Below, one piece after another: positions 19,216 through 28,031 of a stretch of 64,000 bases of DNA (positions are counted from its first letter, which is position 1; each line of letters opens with the position of its first letter). The translations under genes were made by a program, and so were the position numbers. This DNA comes from Roseateles amylovorans (lineage in GTDB: Bacteria > Pseudomonadota > Gammaproteobacteria > Burkholderiales > Burkholderiaceae_C). The notes under the pieces are model-generated. The model saw only the letters and a list, made by a program, of their open reading frames with translations, was not told the DNA's origin and searched no databases. The stretch is from positions 2,728,001 through 2,792,000 of the forward strand of contig NZ_CP104562.2 in assembly GCF_025398155.2 (NCBI RefSeq). The letters run 5' to 3'.

Positions 19216-20526
19216 ATGAATCCGATCAAAGTGGGCCTGCTGGGCATTGGCACCGTGGGCAGCGGCACCTTCCAGGTGCTGCATCGCAACCAGGCAGAGA
19301 TCCGCGGACGCGCCGGTCGCGGCATCGAGATCGCCATGGTGGCCGACCTGGATGTGGACCGCGCCCGCAGCATCGTCGGTGACGCCTGCACGGTGGTCTC
19401 GGATGCGCGCCAGGTGATCGCCAATCCGGAGATCGACATCGTCGTCGAGCTGATCGGCGGCTACGGCGTGGCGCGCACCCTGGTGCTGGAGGCGATCGCT
19501 GCCGGCAAGCATGTGGTCACCGCCAACAAGGCGCTGCTGGCGGTGCATGGCAGCGAGATCTTCGCGGCCGCGCGTGCCAAGGGCGTGATGGTGGCCTTCG
19601 AGGCGGCGGTGGCCGGCGGCATTCCCATCATCAAGGCGCTGCGCGAAGGCCTGACCGCCAACCGCATCGAATGGATTGCCGGCATCATCAACGGCACGAC
19701 CAATTTCATCCTGTCGGAGATGCGCTCCAAGGGGCTGGATTTCGGCACGGTGCTCAAGGAGGCCCAACGGCTGGGCTATGCCGAGGCCGATCCCACCTTC
19801 GACATCGAGGGCGTGGACGCCGCGCACAAGGTGACGATCATGAGCGCGATCGCTTTCGGCATCCCGGTGCAGTTCGACCAGGCCCATGTGGAAGGCATCA
19901 CCGCGCTGCAGGCCACAGACATCAAGTACGCCGAGCAACTGGGCTACCGCATCAAGCTGCTGGGCATTGCCCGGCGCCGGGACAACGGCATCGAGCTGCG
20001 GGTGCACCCGACGCTGATCCCGGCGAACCGGTTGATCGCCAATGTCGAGGGCGCGATGAATGCGGTGCTGGTGCAGGCCGATGCCGTCGGCACCACGCTG
20101 TATTACGGCAAGGGCGCCGGCGCCGAGCCGACCGCCTCCGCAGTGATTGCCGACCTGGTCGACATCACCCGCCTGGCCACGGCCGATCCCGACCATCGCG
20201 TGCCGCACCTGGCCTTCCAGCCCGATGCGATGAACGACACCCCCATCCTGCCGATGGACCAGGTGCAGACCGCCTTCTACCTGCGCCTGCGGGTCGCCGA
20301 CCAGGCCGGCGTGCTGTCGCGCATCACGACCATCCTGGCCGAGCATCAGATCAGCATCGACGCGGTGTTGCAGCGTGAGTCGGCCGAGGGCGAGAGCCAG
20401 ACCGATCTGATCATCCTCACCCATGACACGCAGGAAGGCCGCATGAACAAGGCGCTGGCCCAGATGCAGGCGTTGGAGACGGTGCTCGCGCCGATCGTCA
20501 AGCTGCGCAAGGAAGAACTGGCCTGA
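19216..20526 (+). CDS. hom: Homoserine dehydrogenase
   Basis: 436 residues. It reduces aspartate semialdehyde to homoserine, the branch point to threonine and methionine. The N-terminal NAD(P) fold has VGLLGIGTVGSGTF (~6-19), the catalytic domain FEAAVAGGIPIIKALREGL and NGTTNFILSEM, and a C-terminal ACT domain (~355-430, DQAGVLSRITTILAEHQISID) gives threonine feedback. ATG 19216 is the start; a TTG two codons upstream is unlikely. In related genomes hom is normally followed directly by thrC, but here two unrelated genes intervene. Confidence 0.96.
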   Translation: MNPIKVGLLGIGTVGSGTFQVLHRNQAEIRGRAGRGIEIAMVADLDVDRARSIVGDACTVVSDARQVIANPEIDIVVELIGGYGVARTLVLEAIAAGKHVVTANKALLAVHGSEIFAAARAKGVMVAFEAAVAGGIPIIKALREGLTANRIEWIAGIINGTTNFILSEMRSKGLDFGTVLKEAQRLGYAEADPTFDIEGVDAAHKVTIMSAIAFGIPVQFDQAHVEGITALQATDIKYAEQLGYRIKLLGIARRRDNGIELRVHPTLIPANRLIANVEGAMNAVLVQADAVGTTLYYGKGAGAEPTASAVIADLVDITRLATADPDHRVPHLAFQPDAMNDTPILPMDQVQTAFYLRLRVADQAGVLSRITTILAEHQISIDAVLQRESAEGESQTDLIILTHDTQEGRMNKALAQMQALETVLAPIVKLRKEELA

Positions 20527-20545
20527 GTTCGGGTCGGTCTCCGCC

Positions 20546-21895
20546 ATGAACGCCCCTTCGCTCGGACCTCTGCTGGACGACTTCTCCAAGGTGTTGGCGA
20601 ACGACCCCGGCGCGCTGGATGTGAACAGCGCGATGTACGTGCCCAACCTCCACGGGGTGGGCGCGGAGGATGTGATCGCGCTCCTGGAGCGGGCGATCCG
20701 GCGGACCGACGACGAAGGGCAGATCTACTACTTCAGCGGCCAGCGCGGCACCGGCAAGAGCACCGAGCTGCGCCGGCTGGCCACGCAGCTGAATGCGCAG
20801 TCGGACACGCGGGCCTATGTGGTGGACGCGCTGGAGTACATCAGCGACACCCATCCGCTGGACACGCTCAGCCTCCTGCTGGTGGCGGCCATCGCCTTTG
20901 CCGACCGTCTGGCCCAGCCCGACGGCCTGGGCGTGGCGCCGGCGCGCGAGGACGGCCTGCTGGCGCGGTTCACCGGCTGGCTGCGCACCGAGGTGGACAT
21001 CACCCAGGTGTCGATCGGCGGCGTGAAGGCGGAGTTCCGCAAGCAGCAGCAGAGCATCGTCGAGCGCCTGCGCAGCTTCGATCTGACCCGCCAGGAGCGG
21101 GTGATGGCGGAATGCCGCGCCTATCTCAGCGACATGGCGGAGGCGGTGCGGGCCACCTGGCAATGCCGCCGCGTCGTTCTGGCCATTGATTCGCTGGAGC
21201 GGCTGCGCGGCATTGGCGGCGAAGCGGGCGCGATGTTCGAGCGCATCGTCCGGGTGTTTGATGGTGGCATTGCGCAGCTGCGGGTCCCGGGCGTGCAGAT
21301 GATCTATTCGGTGCCGCCGTACCTGCCTTACCTGACCAATGTGAAGGCGCTGGTGCGGTTGTTCGTGCTGGCCTCGGTGCGGGTCTGCCAGCCTCCGGCC
21401 ACGGCGCGGCGAGAAGCGCGCATCGAGGGCGTGGCCGCGATGCGGCATGTCGTCGAGCGGCGCTTCCCGCGCTGGCGCGAACTGATCGAGGAGCCGGCGC
21501 TGGATCGGCTGATCCTGGCGTCTGGCGGCGATCTGCGCCAGTTGCTGCGTCGTCTGGTGCTGGATGTGCTGGACGAAGCCTATTTCCAGCAGGAGCGGCT
21601 GCCGCTGCAGGCCAGCGATGCGATCCTGGAGGTGGTGCTCAAGCGCCATCGCGCCGAGATCGGCAACCTGGTCGTGCGCAATGAGTTTCCGCTGCTCCGT
21701 GGCATTGCGCAGACGCATGCGCTGGACCTGGAGCGCCGCGAGGACCTGCCCATCGTGGCCCATTTCTTCGATGTGCGCGCGGTGTTGAACTATCGCAACG
21801 GCGTCGAGTGGCTGGACCTCAATCCGCTGCTGTGGGATCTGATCAGCACCTCGCCGGCCGTGCAGCCGGCCACGCATGAGCCCGGCACCGCCTGA
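20546..21895 (+). CDS. P-loop ATPase (STAND/AAA-like), first gene of an inserted pair
   Basis: 449 residues, unnamed. Walker A is GQRGTGKS (65-72) within YYFSGQRGTGKSTELRR, and Walker B is VLAIDSLE (211-218). IYSVPPYLPYL after Walker B resembles the sensor strand of STAND/NACHT-like NTPases, and a winged-helix-like segment follows (~330-380). No membrane segment is visible. It starts 19 bp after hom and its last 20 bp overlap the next gene, so the pair is translationally linked. The protein lacks any sensor repeats, which are instead in the neighbour: a split STAND architecture. A conflict, stress or regulatory role is inference; function unknown. Confidence 0.85.
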   Translation: MNAPSLGPLLDDFSKVLANDPGALDVNSAMYVPNLHGVGAEDVIALLERAIRRTDDEGQIYYFSGQRGTGKSTELRRLATQLNAQSDTRAYVVDALEYISDTHPLDTLSLLLVAAIAFADRLAQPDGLGVAPAREDGLLARFTGWLRTEVDITQVSIGGVKAEFRKQQQSIVERLRSFDLTRQERVMAECRAYLSDMAEAVRATWQCRRVVLAIDSLERLRGIGGEAGAMFERIVRVFDGGIAQLRVPGVQMIYSVPPYLPYLTNVKALVRLFVLASVRVCQPPATARREARIEGVAAMRHVVERRFPRWRELIEEPALDRLILASGGDLRQLLRRLVLDVLDEAYFQQERLPLQASDAILEVVLKRHRAEIGNLVVRNEFPLLRGIAQTHALDLERREDLPIVAHFFDVRAVLNYRNGVEWLDLNPLLWDLISTSPAVQPATHEPGTA

Positions 21896-23789
21896 CGCCG
21901 GCCTCGAGCTGGCCTGGCGCCAGATCGAGCGCCGGATGTCGCAATTGCAGCGCTTCGGTCTGCTGGTCGTCTTCGTGAAGGAGCAGCGGCTGGTGGCGGA
22001 GCTTCGCCAGCGGGTGCGGGACTGGGCCCTGCGGCGGGTTGCCGAACGGATGGATCCGCCTCGCCGCATGGCGCCGACCGGTCTGGATGTCGGGGCGCTG
22101 GATGTCGGCGCACTGCAAGCGGCCAAGACGGCCGCCGAGATTCAGGCTGAGCTGGCTTCTGACGCTGATGCGACCCTCGCAGCCGCCACGCCCGGGCCGG
22201 TGGTCGAGATTGCCGAGCTGGAGGTCGACGACTTTGCCGTCCACACCCTGCAGGCGCTGTATGAGCGGCTGGATGAGGCCGCGCCGTCGCTCTTGTGGCT
22301 CGAAGCCCATCGGGGCGCGGGACAGCCCGCGTGGGAGGCTCAGCGCGCCCGATTGCTGAGCCGCCTGAACGAGCAACGCAGCCGGCTGGAAGCCGAGATG
22401 ACGGGGCCGTTCCTGCTGCTGCTGCCGGACGGCGGTCAGCGGGAGGCGTCGTCGCAGGCGCCGGACTTGTGGCATGCGCGGTATCTCACGGTGACCTTGG
22501 GCTCGTCCGAAGAGGCATTGGCGCAGATGGCGCAACTGGCGCAGTCGGGGCTGCAGCCGCCGTCGGTGCCTGCGGCGGGTGCGCTCGCGCATGCGGTCAC
22601 CTCCCATGACGCGCACGATTGGCTGACCCGGTGGAACGCCACGATCGGCGATCGTCCCGCGACGGTGGAGGACGCACGCGGCGGGCGAGGCAGCGACGTC
22701 TGGCTGCCCGATGCCTTGTCGGCAGCCCGAGATGCGATCCAGAACGGCGAAGTGGCCGATGCCGAAGCGCTGGCTCGGCGGCTGGTCTCGCTGGCGGACG
22801 CGCGTCGAGCCGCTGGCGACGATGGCATCGGCGGCGTGGGGGCTGCACAGAGCCTGAGCGTGTCCCGCGATCTGGCACTGGCGCTGCAGACCTTGGGCTA
22901 TGCGCTGTGGACCCGTCAGGCCTGGGACGAGGCGCTGGCGCACTATCGGCAAGCGATCGACGTGGCGCGTGCGGCGCGGCAGGCCTTCCCGCGCGACAAG
23001 GAACCGGTGCTGCTGCTGGCGATGTTGCTGGACGACCTGTCGATGCTGTTGCAGCGGAGCCAGGACTTCGACGGCGCGCTTTCGGCGTCGGAAGAGAGCC
23101 TGGCGCTGCGGCGGAAGTTGCTGGACCAACAGCGCGATGCGGCGCATCTGCGGCATGGCCTGGTGACCGCGCTGGAGAGCCTGGGCCTGCTGCATCAGCG
23201 TCGCGGCCATCTGGCCAGGGCCGACGCCTGTCTGACCGAGGCGCTCAGCCTGGCCCGCGTGATGGTGGCGGCCGATCCGGCGCTGGCCGGTGCGCGGTCG
23301 GACCTGGCGGAGATCCTGCTGCATCTGGGCTTCGTCAAGCTGTTGCAGGGCGATGCGGATCAGGCCATGGCCTGTCAGCAGGAAAGCGTCGAGCTACGGC
23401 GGCTGCTGATGGAGGAAGACCTGTCCCTGGAGTCCGACATGCGGCTCATGACCGGGCTGGAGGCGCTGGCCGTCGTGGCGGCCGCTCAGGGCGACGAGCG
23501 TCGGGCCACACGGGTTTCGGATGAAGCCCTCGCGATCGCCCGCGCGCGACTGCGGCTGGACGGCCCGACGCGTCTCTCACTGGACAACCTGGGCACCCGG
23601 CTGATGAACCGCCTGGGGTCGTCGCTGCCGGCGGAGCCCTCCCTGCGGGACGAGGCGGTGCGCGTCTACACCGAACTGTCCGAGCGCTTTCCCGATATCC
23701 CTGCTTACTCGATGCATCTGGCCACGCTGCGCGACGGCCCGGCCCCTCAACCGCTATTCTCCGACTCCTCGAACGCGACCTCATCGTGA
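21876..23789 (+). CDS. TPR protein partnered with the P-loop ATPase
   Basis: 637 residues. The N-terminal half has a region (~150-210: RSRLEAEMTGPFLLLLPDGG ... APDLWHARYLTVTL) that resembles the segment preceding TPRs in STAND-type NTPases, where 'LNxxRe.L...pl.lwlp...APDLW..R' is common. From ~330 to ~580 there are at least five TPR-like helix pairs (for example LGYALWTRQAWDEALAHYRQAI and LGLLHQRRGHLARADACLTEAL). It overlaps the ATPase by 20 bp and ends in a GTGA shared with the thrC start, so thrC translation is coupled to it. It is probably the sensor or scaffold of the ATPase; no enzymatic domain is recognised. Confidence 0.85.
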   Translation: MSPAPPDAGLELAWRQIERRMSQLQRFGLLVVFVKEQRLVAELRQRVRDWALRRVAERMDPPRRMAPTGLDVGALDVGALQAAKTAAEIQAELASDADATLAAATPGPVVEIAELEVDDFAVHTLQALYERLDEAAPSLLWLEAHRGAGQPAWEAQRARLLSRLNEQRSRLEAEMTGPFLLLLPDGGQREASSQAPDLWHARYLTVTLGSSEEALAQMAQLAQSGLQPPSVPAAGALAHAVTSHDAHDWLTRWNATIGDRPATVEDARGGRGSDVWLPDALSAARDAIQNGEVADAEALARRLVSLADARRAAGDDGIGGVGAAQSLSVSRDLALALQTLGYALWTRQAWDEALAHYRQAIDVARAARQAFPRDKEPVLLLAMLLDDLSMLLQRSQDFDGALSASEESLALRRKLLDQQRDAAHLRHGLVTALESLGLLHQRRGHLARADACLTEALSLARVMVAADPALAGARSDLAEILLHLGFVKLLQGDADQAMACQQESVELRRLLMEEDLSLESDMRLMTGLEALAVVAAAQGDERRATRVSDEALAIARARLRLDGPTRLSLDNLGTRLMNRLGSSLPAEPSLRDEAVRVYTELSERFPDIPAYSMHLATLRDGPAPQPLFSDSSNATSS

Positions 23790-25195
23790 ACTACCTCAGC
23801 ACCCGCGGCGATCCCGCTGCCCGCCACTTCAGCGACATCCTTCTCGAGGGCCTGGCCCCGGACGGTGGCCTGTACCTGCCGCAGTCCTATCCCCAGATCG
23901 ACGCGGCCACGCTGGCCCGTTGGCGTGGACTGGCCTATGCCGACCTGGCGTACGAGATCCTGTCGCTCTACATCGACGACATTCCTGCGGACGACCTCAA
24001 GGCCCTGACCAAGCGCACCTACACCGAAGCGGTGTTCGGCACGCCGGAGATCACGCCGCTGAAGCCGCTGGAGCCGGGACTGGCGCTGGTGGCACTGTCC
24101 AACGGGCCGACGCTGGCGTTCAAGGACATGGCGATGCAACTGCTCGGTCAGTTGTTCGAGTACGAACTCAAGCGCCGTGGCGAGACGCTCAACATCCTGG
24201 GCGCGACCTCGGGCGACACCGGCAGCGCGGCCGAATATGCGATGCGCGGCAAGGCCGGCATCCAGGTCTTCATGCTCAGCCCGAACGGCCGCATGAGCCC
24301 GTTCCAGCAGGCGCAGATGTTCAGCCTGCAAGAGGCCAATATCCACAACCTGGCGCTACAGGGCGTGTTCGACGATTGCCAGGACATCGTGAAGGCGGTG
24401 TCCAACGATCTGGACTTCAAGCGTCGGCACCGGATCGGGACGGTCAATTCGATCAACTGGGCGCGTCTGCTGGCGCAGGTCGTCTATTACTTCGCGGCTT
24501 ATTTCCAGGCCACCCGCACCGACAGCGAGCGGGTGAGCTTCACCGTGCCGTCGGGCAACTTCGGCAATGTGTGCGCCGGCCATGTGGCCCGCATGATGGG
24601 CCTGCCGATCGAACGCCTGGTCGTCGCGACCAATGAGAACGACGTGCTGGACGAGTTCTTCCGCACCGGGGTCTACCGTCCGCGCGGTGCGGCGCAGACG
24701 CTGGAGACCTCCAGCCCGTCGATGGACATTTCCAAGGCCAGCAACTTCGAGCGCTTCGTCTTCGATCTGCTGGACCGGGATGCGGATCGGGTGCGCCAGC
24801 TGTTCGGCGAGCAACTCGCGACGCAGGGCTATTTCGAAATCACCGCCGAGGAACGTGCGCGCATGTCCGCGCGCTTTGGTTTCGTGTCCGGTCGCAGCAG
24901 CCATGCGGACCGTTTGGCGACGATCCGCCTGTGCCACCAGCGATACGGTCAGGTCATCGACACCCACACCGCCGACGGCCTGAAGGTCGCGCTGGAGCAG
25001 CGCCAGGCGGGCACGCCGATGCTGGTGCTGGAGACGGCCTTGCCGGCCAAGTTTGCCGCCACCATCGAAGAGGCGCTGGGCCTGGTGCCTCCGCGCCCGG
25101 CCGCGCTGGCCGATCTGGAATCACGGCCGAAGCGGGTGCAGGTGATGCCGGTGTCGGTCGATCTCGTGAAGCAGTTCATCGTTGACCATGTCTGA
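23786..25195 (+). CDS. thrC: Threonine synthase
   Basis: 469 residues, PLP enzyme converting O-phosphohomoserine to threonine. MNYLSTRGDP and FSDILLEGLAPDGGLYLP are the standard N-terminus, the PLP lysine is in LAFKDMAMQLLGQLFEY (~112-128), and ATSGDTGSAAEYA binds the phosphate. The start is GTG at 23786, overlapping the preceding TPR stop by four bases (GTGA). The last eight bases overlap moeA. Confidence 0.97.
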   Translation: MNYLSTRGDPAARHFSDILLEGLAPDGGLYLPQSYPQIDAATLARWRGLAYADLAYEILSLYIDDIPADDLKALTKRTYTEAVFGTPEITPLKPLEPGLALVALSNGPTLAFKDMAMQLLGQLFEYELKRRGETLNILGATSGDTGSAAEYAMRGKAGIQVFMLSPNGRMSPFQQAQMFSLQEANIHNLALQGVFDDCQDIVKAVSNDLDFKRRHRIGTVNSINWARLLAQVVYYFAAYFQATRTDSERVSFTVPSGNFGNVCAGHVARMMGLPIERLVVATNENDVLDEFFRTGVYRPRGAAQTLETSSPSMDISKASNFERFVFDLLDRDADRVRQLFGEQLATQGYFEITAEERARMSARFGFVSGRSSHADRLATIRLCHQRYGQVIDTHTADGLKVALEQRQAGTPMLVLETALPAKFAATIEEALGLVPPRPAALADLESRPKRVQVMPVSVDLVKQFIVDHV

Positions 25196-26501
25196 TCTGA
25201 AATCTGATCTGAAATCCGATTCGGCGGGGGCCTCGGCCTCGGTGTCCTCGTCTGCGGCGGCAGCGCCTGTCCGGGCGCCGATGCTGTCGATGGACGACGC
25301 CTTGCAGCGGCTGCTGGCGCAGGTGCAGCCGTCGGGGCGCACCGAATCCGTGGTCACCGCCCTGGCGCTGGGTCGGGTGTTGGCGGAGGACGTGCTGTCG
25401 CCGCTGGATGTGCCGCCGCGTGACAACAGCGCCATGGATGGCTATGCGATGCGTGTGGCCGATGTGGTCGGCGCGGGTACGGTGCTGCCGGTGTCACAGC
25501 GCGTGGCGGCGGGCGCGATGCCGCAACCGCTGCAGCCGGGCACGGCGGCGCGGATCTTCACAGGCGCATTCGTGCCCGAGGGGGCGGATGCGGTACTGAT
25601 GCAGGAACAGTGCGAGGCGCTGAAGGATCCTGCGGGAGGCCTGGGACAGGTCCGCATTCAGGGCGCCGTGTCAGCGGGTCTGGCGATTCGGCGTCGCGGC
25701 GAGGATGTGCGGCTCGGGGAGCGGGTGCTGAGTGCCGGTGCGCGGCTGCATGCCGCAGCGCTCGGGCTGGCGGCCACCGCCGGCCGCGCCGAACTCACCG
25801 TGGCCGTGCGGCCCAAAGTGGCGCTGTTCTCCACCGGTGATGAGTTGGCGCTGCCTGGGCAGCCGCTGGGGCATGCGCAGATCTACAACTCCAATCGCAC
25901 GACCTTGCATGCGTTGCTGCTGTCGCTGGGATGCGAGGTGCGGGATCTGGGCATCGTGCCCGATTCACTGGAGGCCACGCGCGCGGCCCTGCGCGATGCG
26001 GCGGGTGACGCCGACCTGATCCTCAGCTCCGGCGGCGTGTCCGTTGGCGAGGAAGACCACCTCAAGCCCGCGCTCGAGCGGGAAGGGCGGCTCGATCTCT
26101 GGCAGATCGCCATCAAGCCCGGCAAGCCGCTCGCCTTCGGTGAAGTCACCTCCACTGGCCGGCGCACCTGGTACATGGGGCTGCCGGGAAATCCGGTCTC
26201 CAGCTTCATCACCTTCTTGCTGTTCGTGCGGCCCGTGCTGCTGCGGATGCAAGGGGCGACTCAGCTCGCGCCCCGGGGCTATCTGCTGCCGGCAGAGTTC
26301 GCCTGGACCAAGGCCGACAAACGGCGGGAGTTCCTTCGGGTGCGGGTCTCTGAGCAAGGTGGGTTGCAGCTGTTCTCGAATCAGAGCTCAGGAGTCATGA
26401 GCTCGGCCGCCTGGGCCGATGGGGTGGTCGATCTCGCGCCCGGGACGGTGGTCCAGCCCGGGCAGGTGGTGCGGTTCCTGCCCTTCAACGAACTGTTCTG
26501 A
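25188..26501 (+). CDS. moeA: Molybdopterin molybdenumtransferase
   Basis: 437 residues. It inserts molybdate into adenylylated molybdopterin. Family motifs are DNSAMDGYAMR (~83-93), FSTGDEL, SSGGVSVGEEDH, KPGKPLAFG and GLPGNPVSSF. The ATG at 25188 overlaps the thrC stop. The N-terminus carries a perfect 12-bp tandem duplication (25191-25220) encoding SDLKSDLKSD, followed by an Ala/Ser tract; these are extra residues relative to most MoeA. It is co-directional with moaD 19 bp downstream. Confidence 0.95.
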   Translation: MSDLKSDLKSDSAGASASVSSSAAAAPVRAPMLSMDDALQRLLAQVQPSGRTESVVTALALGRVLAEDVLSPLDVPPRDNSAMDGYAMRVADVVGAGTVLPVSQRVAAGAMPQPLQPGTAARIFTGAFVPEGADAVLMQEQCEALKDPAGGLGQVRIQGAVSAGLAIRRRGEDVRLGERVLSAGARLHAAALGLAATAGRAELTVAVRPKVALFSTGDELALPGQPLGHAQIYNSNRTTLHALLLSLGCEVRDLGIVPDSLEATRAALRDAAGDADLILSSGGVSVGEEDHLKPALEREGRLDLWQIAIKPGKPLAFGEVTSTGRRTWYMGLPGNPVSSFITFLLFVRPVLLRMQGATQLAPRGYLLPAEFAWTKADKRREFLRVRVSEQGGLQLFSNQSSGVMSSAAWADGVVDLAPGTVVQPGQVVRFLPFNELF

Positions 26502-26520
26502 CGCCTTCCACGGCTTTTTT

Positions 26521-26772
26521 ATGTCCATCACCGTTCGTTATTTCGCCTCGCTGCGGGAGGCGCTGGGGGCGCAGGAAATCCTCGCCCATCAGGATGGGGT
26601 CACCCTTGGGGAACTCCGCGATCAACTGATCGCCTCCAGCGACGCCCACGCCGCCGTCCTGGCCCGGGGCAAGGCCGTGCGGTGCGCGCTGAATCAGAAG
26701 ATGAGCTCGGAAACCGTCTCCATCCCCGATGGGGCGGAGGTGGCGTTCTTTCCGCCCGTGACGGGGGGGTGA
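26521..26772 (+). CDS. moaD: Molybdopterin synthase sulfur-carrier subunit
   Basis: 83 residues, beta-grasp ubiquitin-like protein. Its C-terminal Gly-Gly (FFPPVTGG) is adenylylated and thiocarboxylated to donate sulfur to precursor Z together with MoaE. YFASLREALG and the EVAFFPPVTGG end are diagnostic. The ATG at 26521 is chosen because the frame upstream overlaps moeA with unconserved sequence. The partner moaE lies 23 kb away at 49605. Confidence 0.95.
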   Translation: MSITVRYFASLREALGAQEILAHQDGVTLGELRDQLIASSDAHAAVLARGKAVRCALNQKMSSETVSIPDGAEVAFFPPVTGG

Positions 26773-26800
26773 TGGGGCTCTGTTTTTTGCTTGCTCGGCG

Positions 26801-27096
26801 AGCTTTCTCACCGCCGTGAGAGCCCGCCGGGGTTTCGGCCCGGCAGCCGAGTCCCTTTCTGGCGCCCCAGAAAGGAACCAAAGAACGCCTCCCTCCCGGC
26901 GAGCTTGCTCGCTGTCATCCCCCCGTCGCTCGTCACTCCGCTCCGAGACTCCTCCAGCCCTGCTACTAGAACCCCCACCGCTCACTGACGCTACCCACTC
27001 CTCGCTGCGAACGCTTGCCCGCTGGCGCGGGACGCGCCAACCATTCAACGCAGTCCTCCCACCGTCACCGACACTCGCCCTAAGCGGGGCTCGTCC
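26801..27096 (+). repeat. Left arm of a ~290-bp inverted repeat
   Basis: This stretch reappears in reverse complement at 27708-27999 with few differences, starting from CTTTCTCACCG and ending in CTAAGCGGGGCTCGTC. Each arm holds the palindrome CCTTTCTGG-CGCC-CCAGAAAGG (left arm ~26853-26875). The palindrome resembles intergenic elements dispersed in Burkholderiales genomes (from memory, not searched). Confidence 0.85.
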
Positions 27097-27480
27097 GCGG
27101 TACATCCACGCTCGTGCCTTCCTCCCCGCTGTGAACGCTTGCCCGCTTGCGCGGGACGCGCCAACCGTTCAACGCAGTCCTCCCACCGTCACCGACACTC
27201 GCGCTAGACGGGGCTCGTTCGCGGTACATCCCCGCTCGTGCCTTCCACCTCGCTGCGAACGCTTGCCCGCTTTCGCGGGACGCGCCAACCATTCAACGCA
27301 GTCCTTCCACCGTCACCGACACTCGCCCTAGGCGGGGCTCGTTCGCGGTACATCCACGCTCGTGCCTTCCTCCTCGCTGCGAACGCTTGCCCGCTTTCGC
27401 GGGACGCGCCAACCGTTCAACGCAGTCCTCCCACCGTCACCGACACTCGCGCTAGACGGGGCTCGTCCGCGGTACATCCA
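26985..27480 (+). repeat. Four tandem copies of a 124-bp unit
   Basis: The core GAACGCTTGCCCGCT recurs at 27009, 27133, 27257 and 27381, an exact 124-bp period. Copies differ at scattered positions (for example GCTGGCGCGG, GCTTGCGCGG, GCTTTCGCGG). The first copy is part of the inverted-repeat arm. The period is too long and spacers are absent, so this is not CRISPR. Confidence 0.9.
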
Positions 27481-27513
27481 CGCCATCGCCATCGCCATCG
27501 CCATCGCCATCGC
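27480..27513 (+). repeat. CATCGC hexamer microsatellite
   Basis: Five to six tandem copies of CGCCAT end the 124-bp array, so the last unit breaks off into the microsatellite. Confidence 0.85.
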
Positions 27514-27707
27514 CGGCGCGCCGGTTAAAGATTCGCGAGACTTGGTGACGATCGGCTCTCGTACCGCCTCGGACTCCGGGGTCCTCACCACCCATGGCAT
27601 GGCATCGCAGGACAGAACGTGACGGCGGTGCATGCCGTCGCCGAAAGCTGCATCAGTCGGGCGGCATATGACGCGAGCAAATCCAGTCGGTCGGGATGCG
27701 TGAAAGA

Positions 27708-27999
27708 CGAGCCCCGCTTAGGGCGAGTGTCGGTGGGGGTGGAAGGATTGCGTTGAACGGTTGGCGCGTCCCGCGAAAGCGGGCAAGCGTTCGCAGCGAG
27801 GAGTGGGTAGTGTCAGCGAGTGGTGGGGGTTCTAGTAGCAGGGCTGGAGGAGTCTCGGAGCGGAGAGACGAGCGACGGGGGGATGACAGCGAGCAAGCTC
27901 GCCGGGAGGGAGGCGTTCTTTGGTTCCTTTCTGGGGCGCCAGAAAGGGACTCGGCTGCCGGGCCGAAACCCCGGCGGGCTCTCACGCGGTGAGAAAGCC
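27708..27999 (-). repeat. Right arm of the ~290-bp inverted repeat
   Basis: Reverse-complement copy of 26801-27096, including one 124-bp unit, the CGGCGAGCTTGCTCG segment and the 22-bp palindrome (~27926-27947). It ends 33 bp before the oxidoreductase stop. Confidence 0.85.
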
Positions 28000-28031
28000 C
28001 ACCGAGGAAGCCATCAACAAAAAACCAGGCA

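Larger units (their letters stand above)
26773..28031. other. Gene-free repeat mosaic
   Basis: 1.26 kb between moaD and the FAD oxidoreductase. It contains only repeats: two inverted ~290-bp arms, four 124-bp tandem copies, a hexamer repeat and two palindromes, listed separately. Several frames stay open across it, but their translations change frame between repeat copies and match nothing. Confidence 0.85.

Noticed and set aside
27009..27480. CRISPR-like repeat array
   Set aside because: The units are 124 bp, contiguous and without spacers, and no cas genes are near.
26816..27633. Several 80-170-codon frames across the repeat mosaic
   Set aside because: They change frame between 124-bp copies (period not divisible by three) and have no ribosome binding sites.
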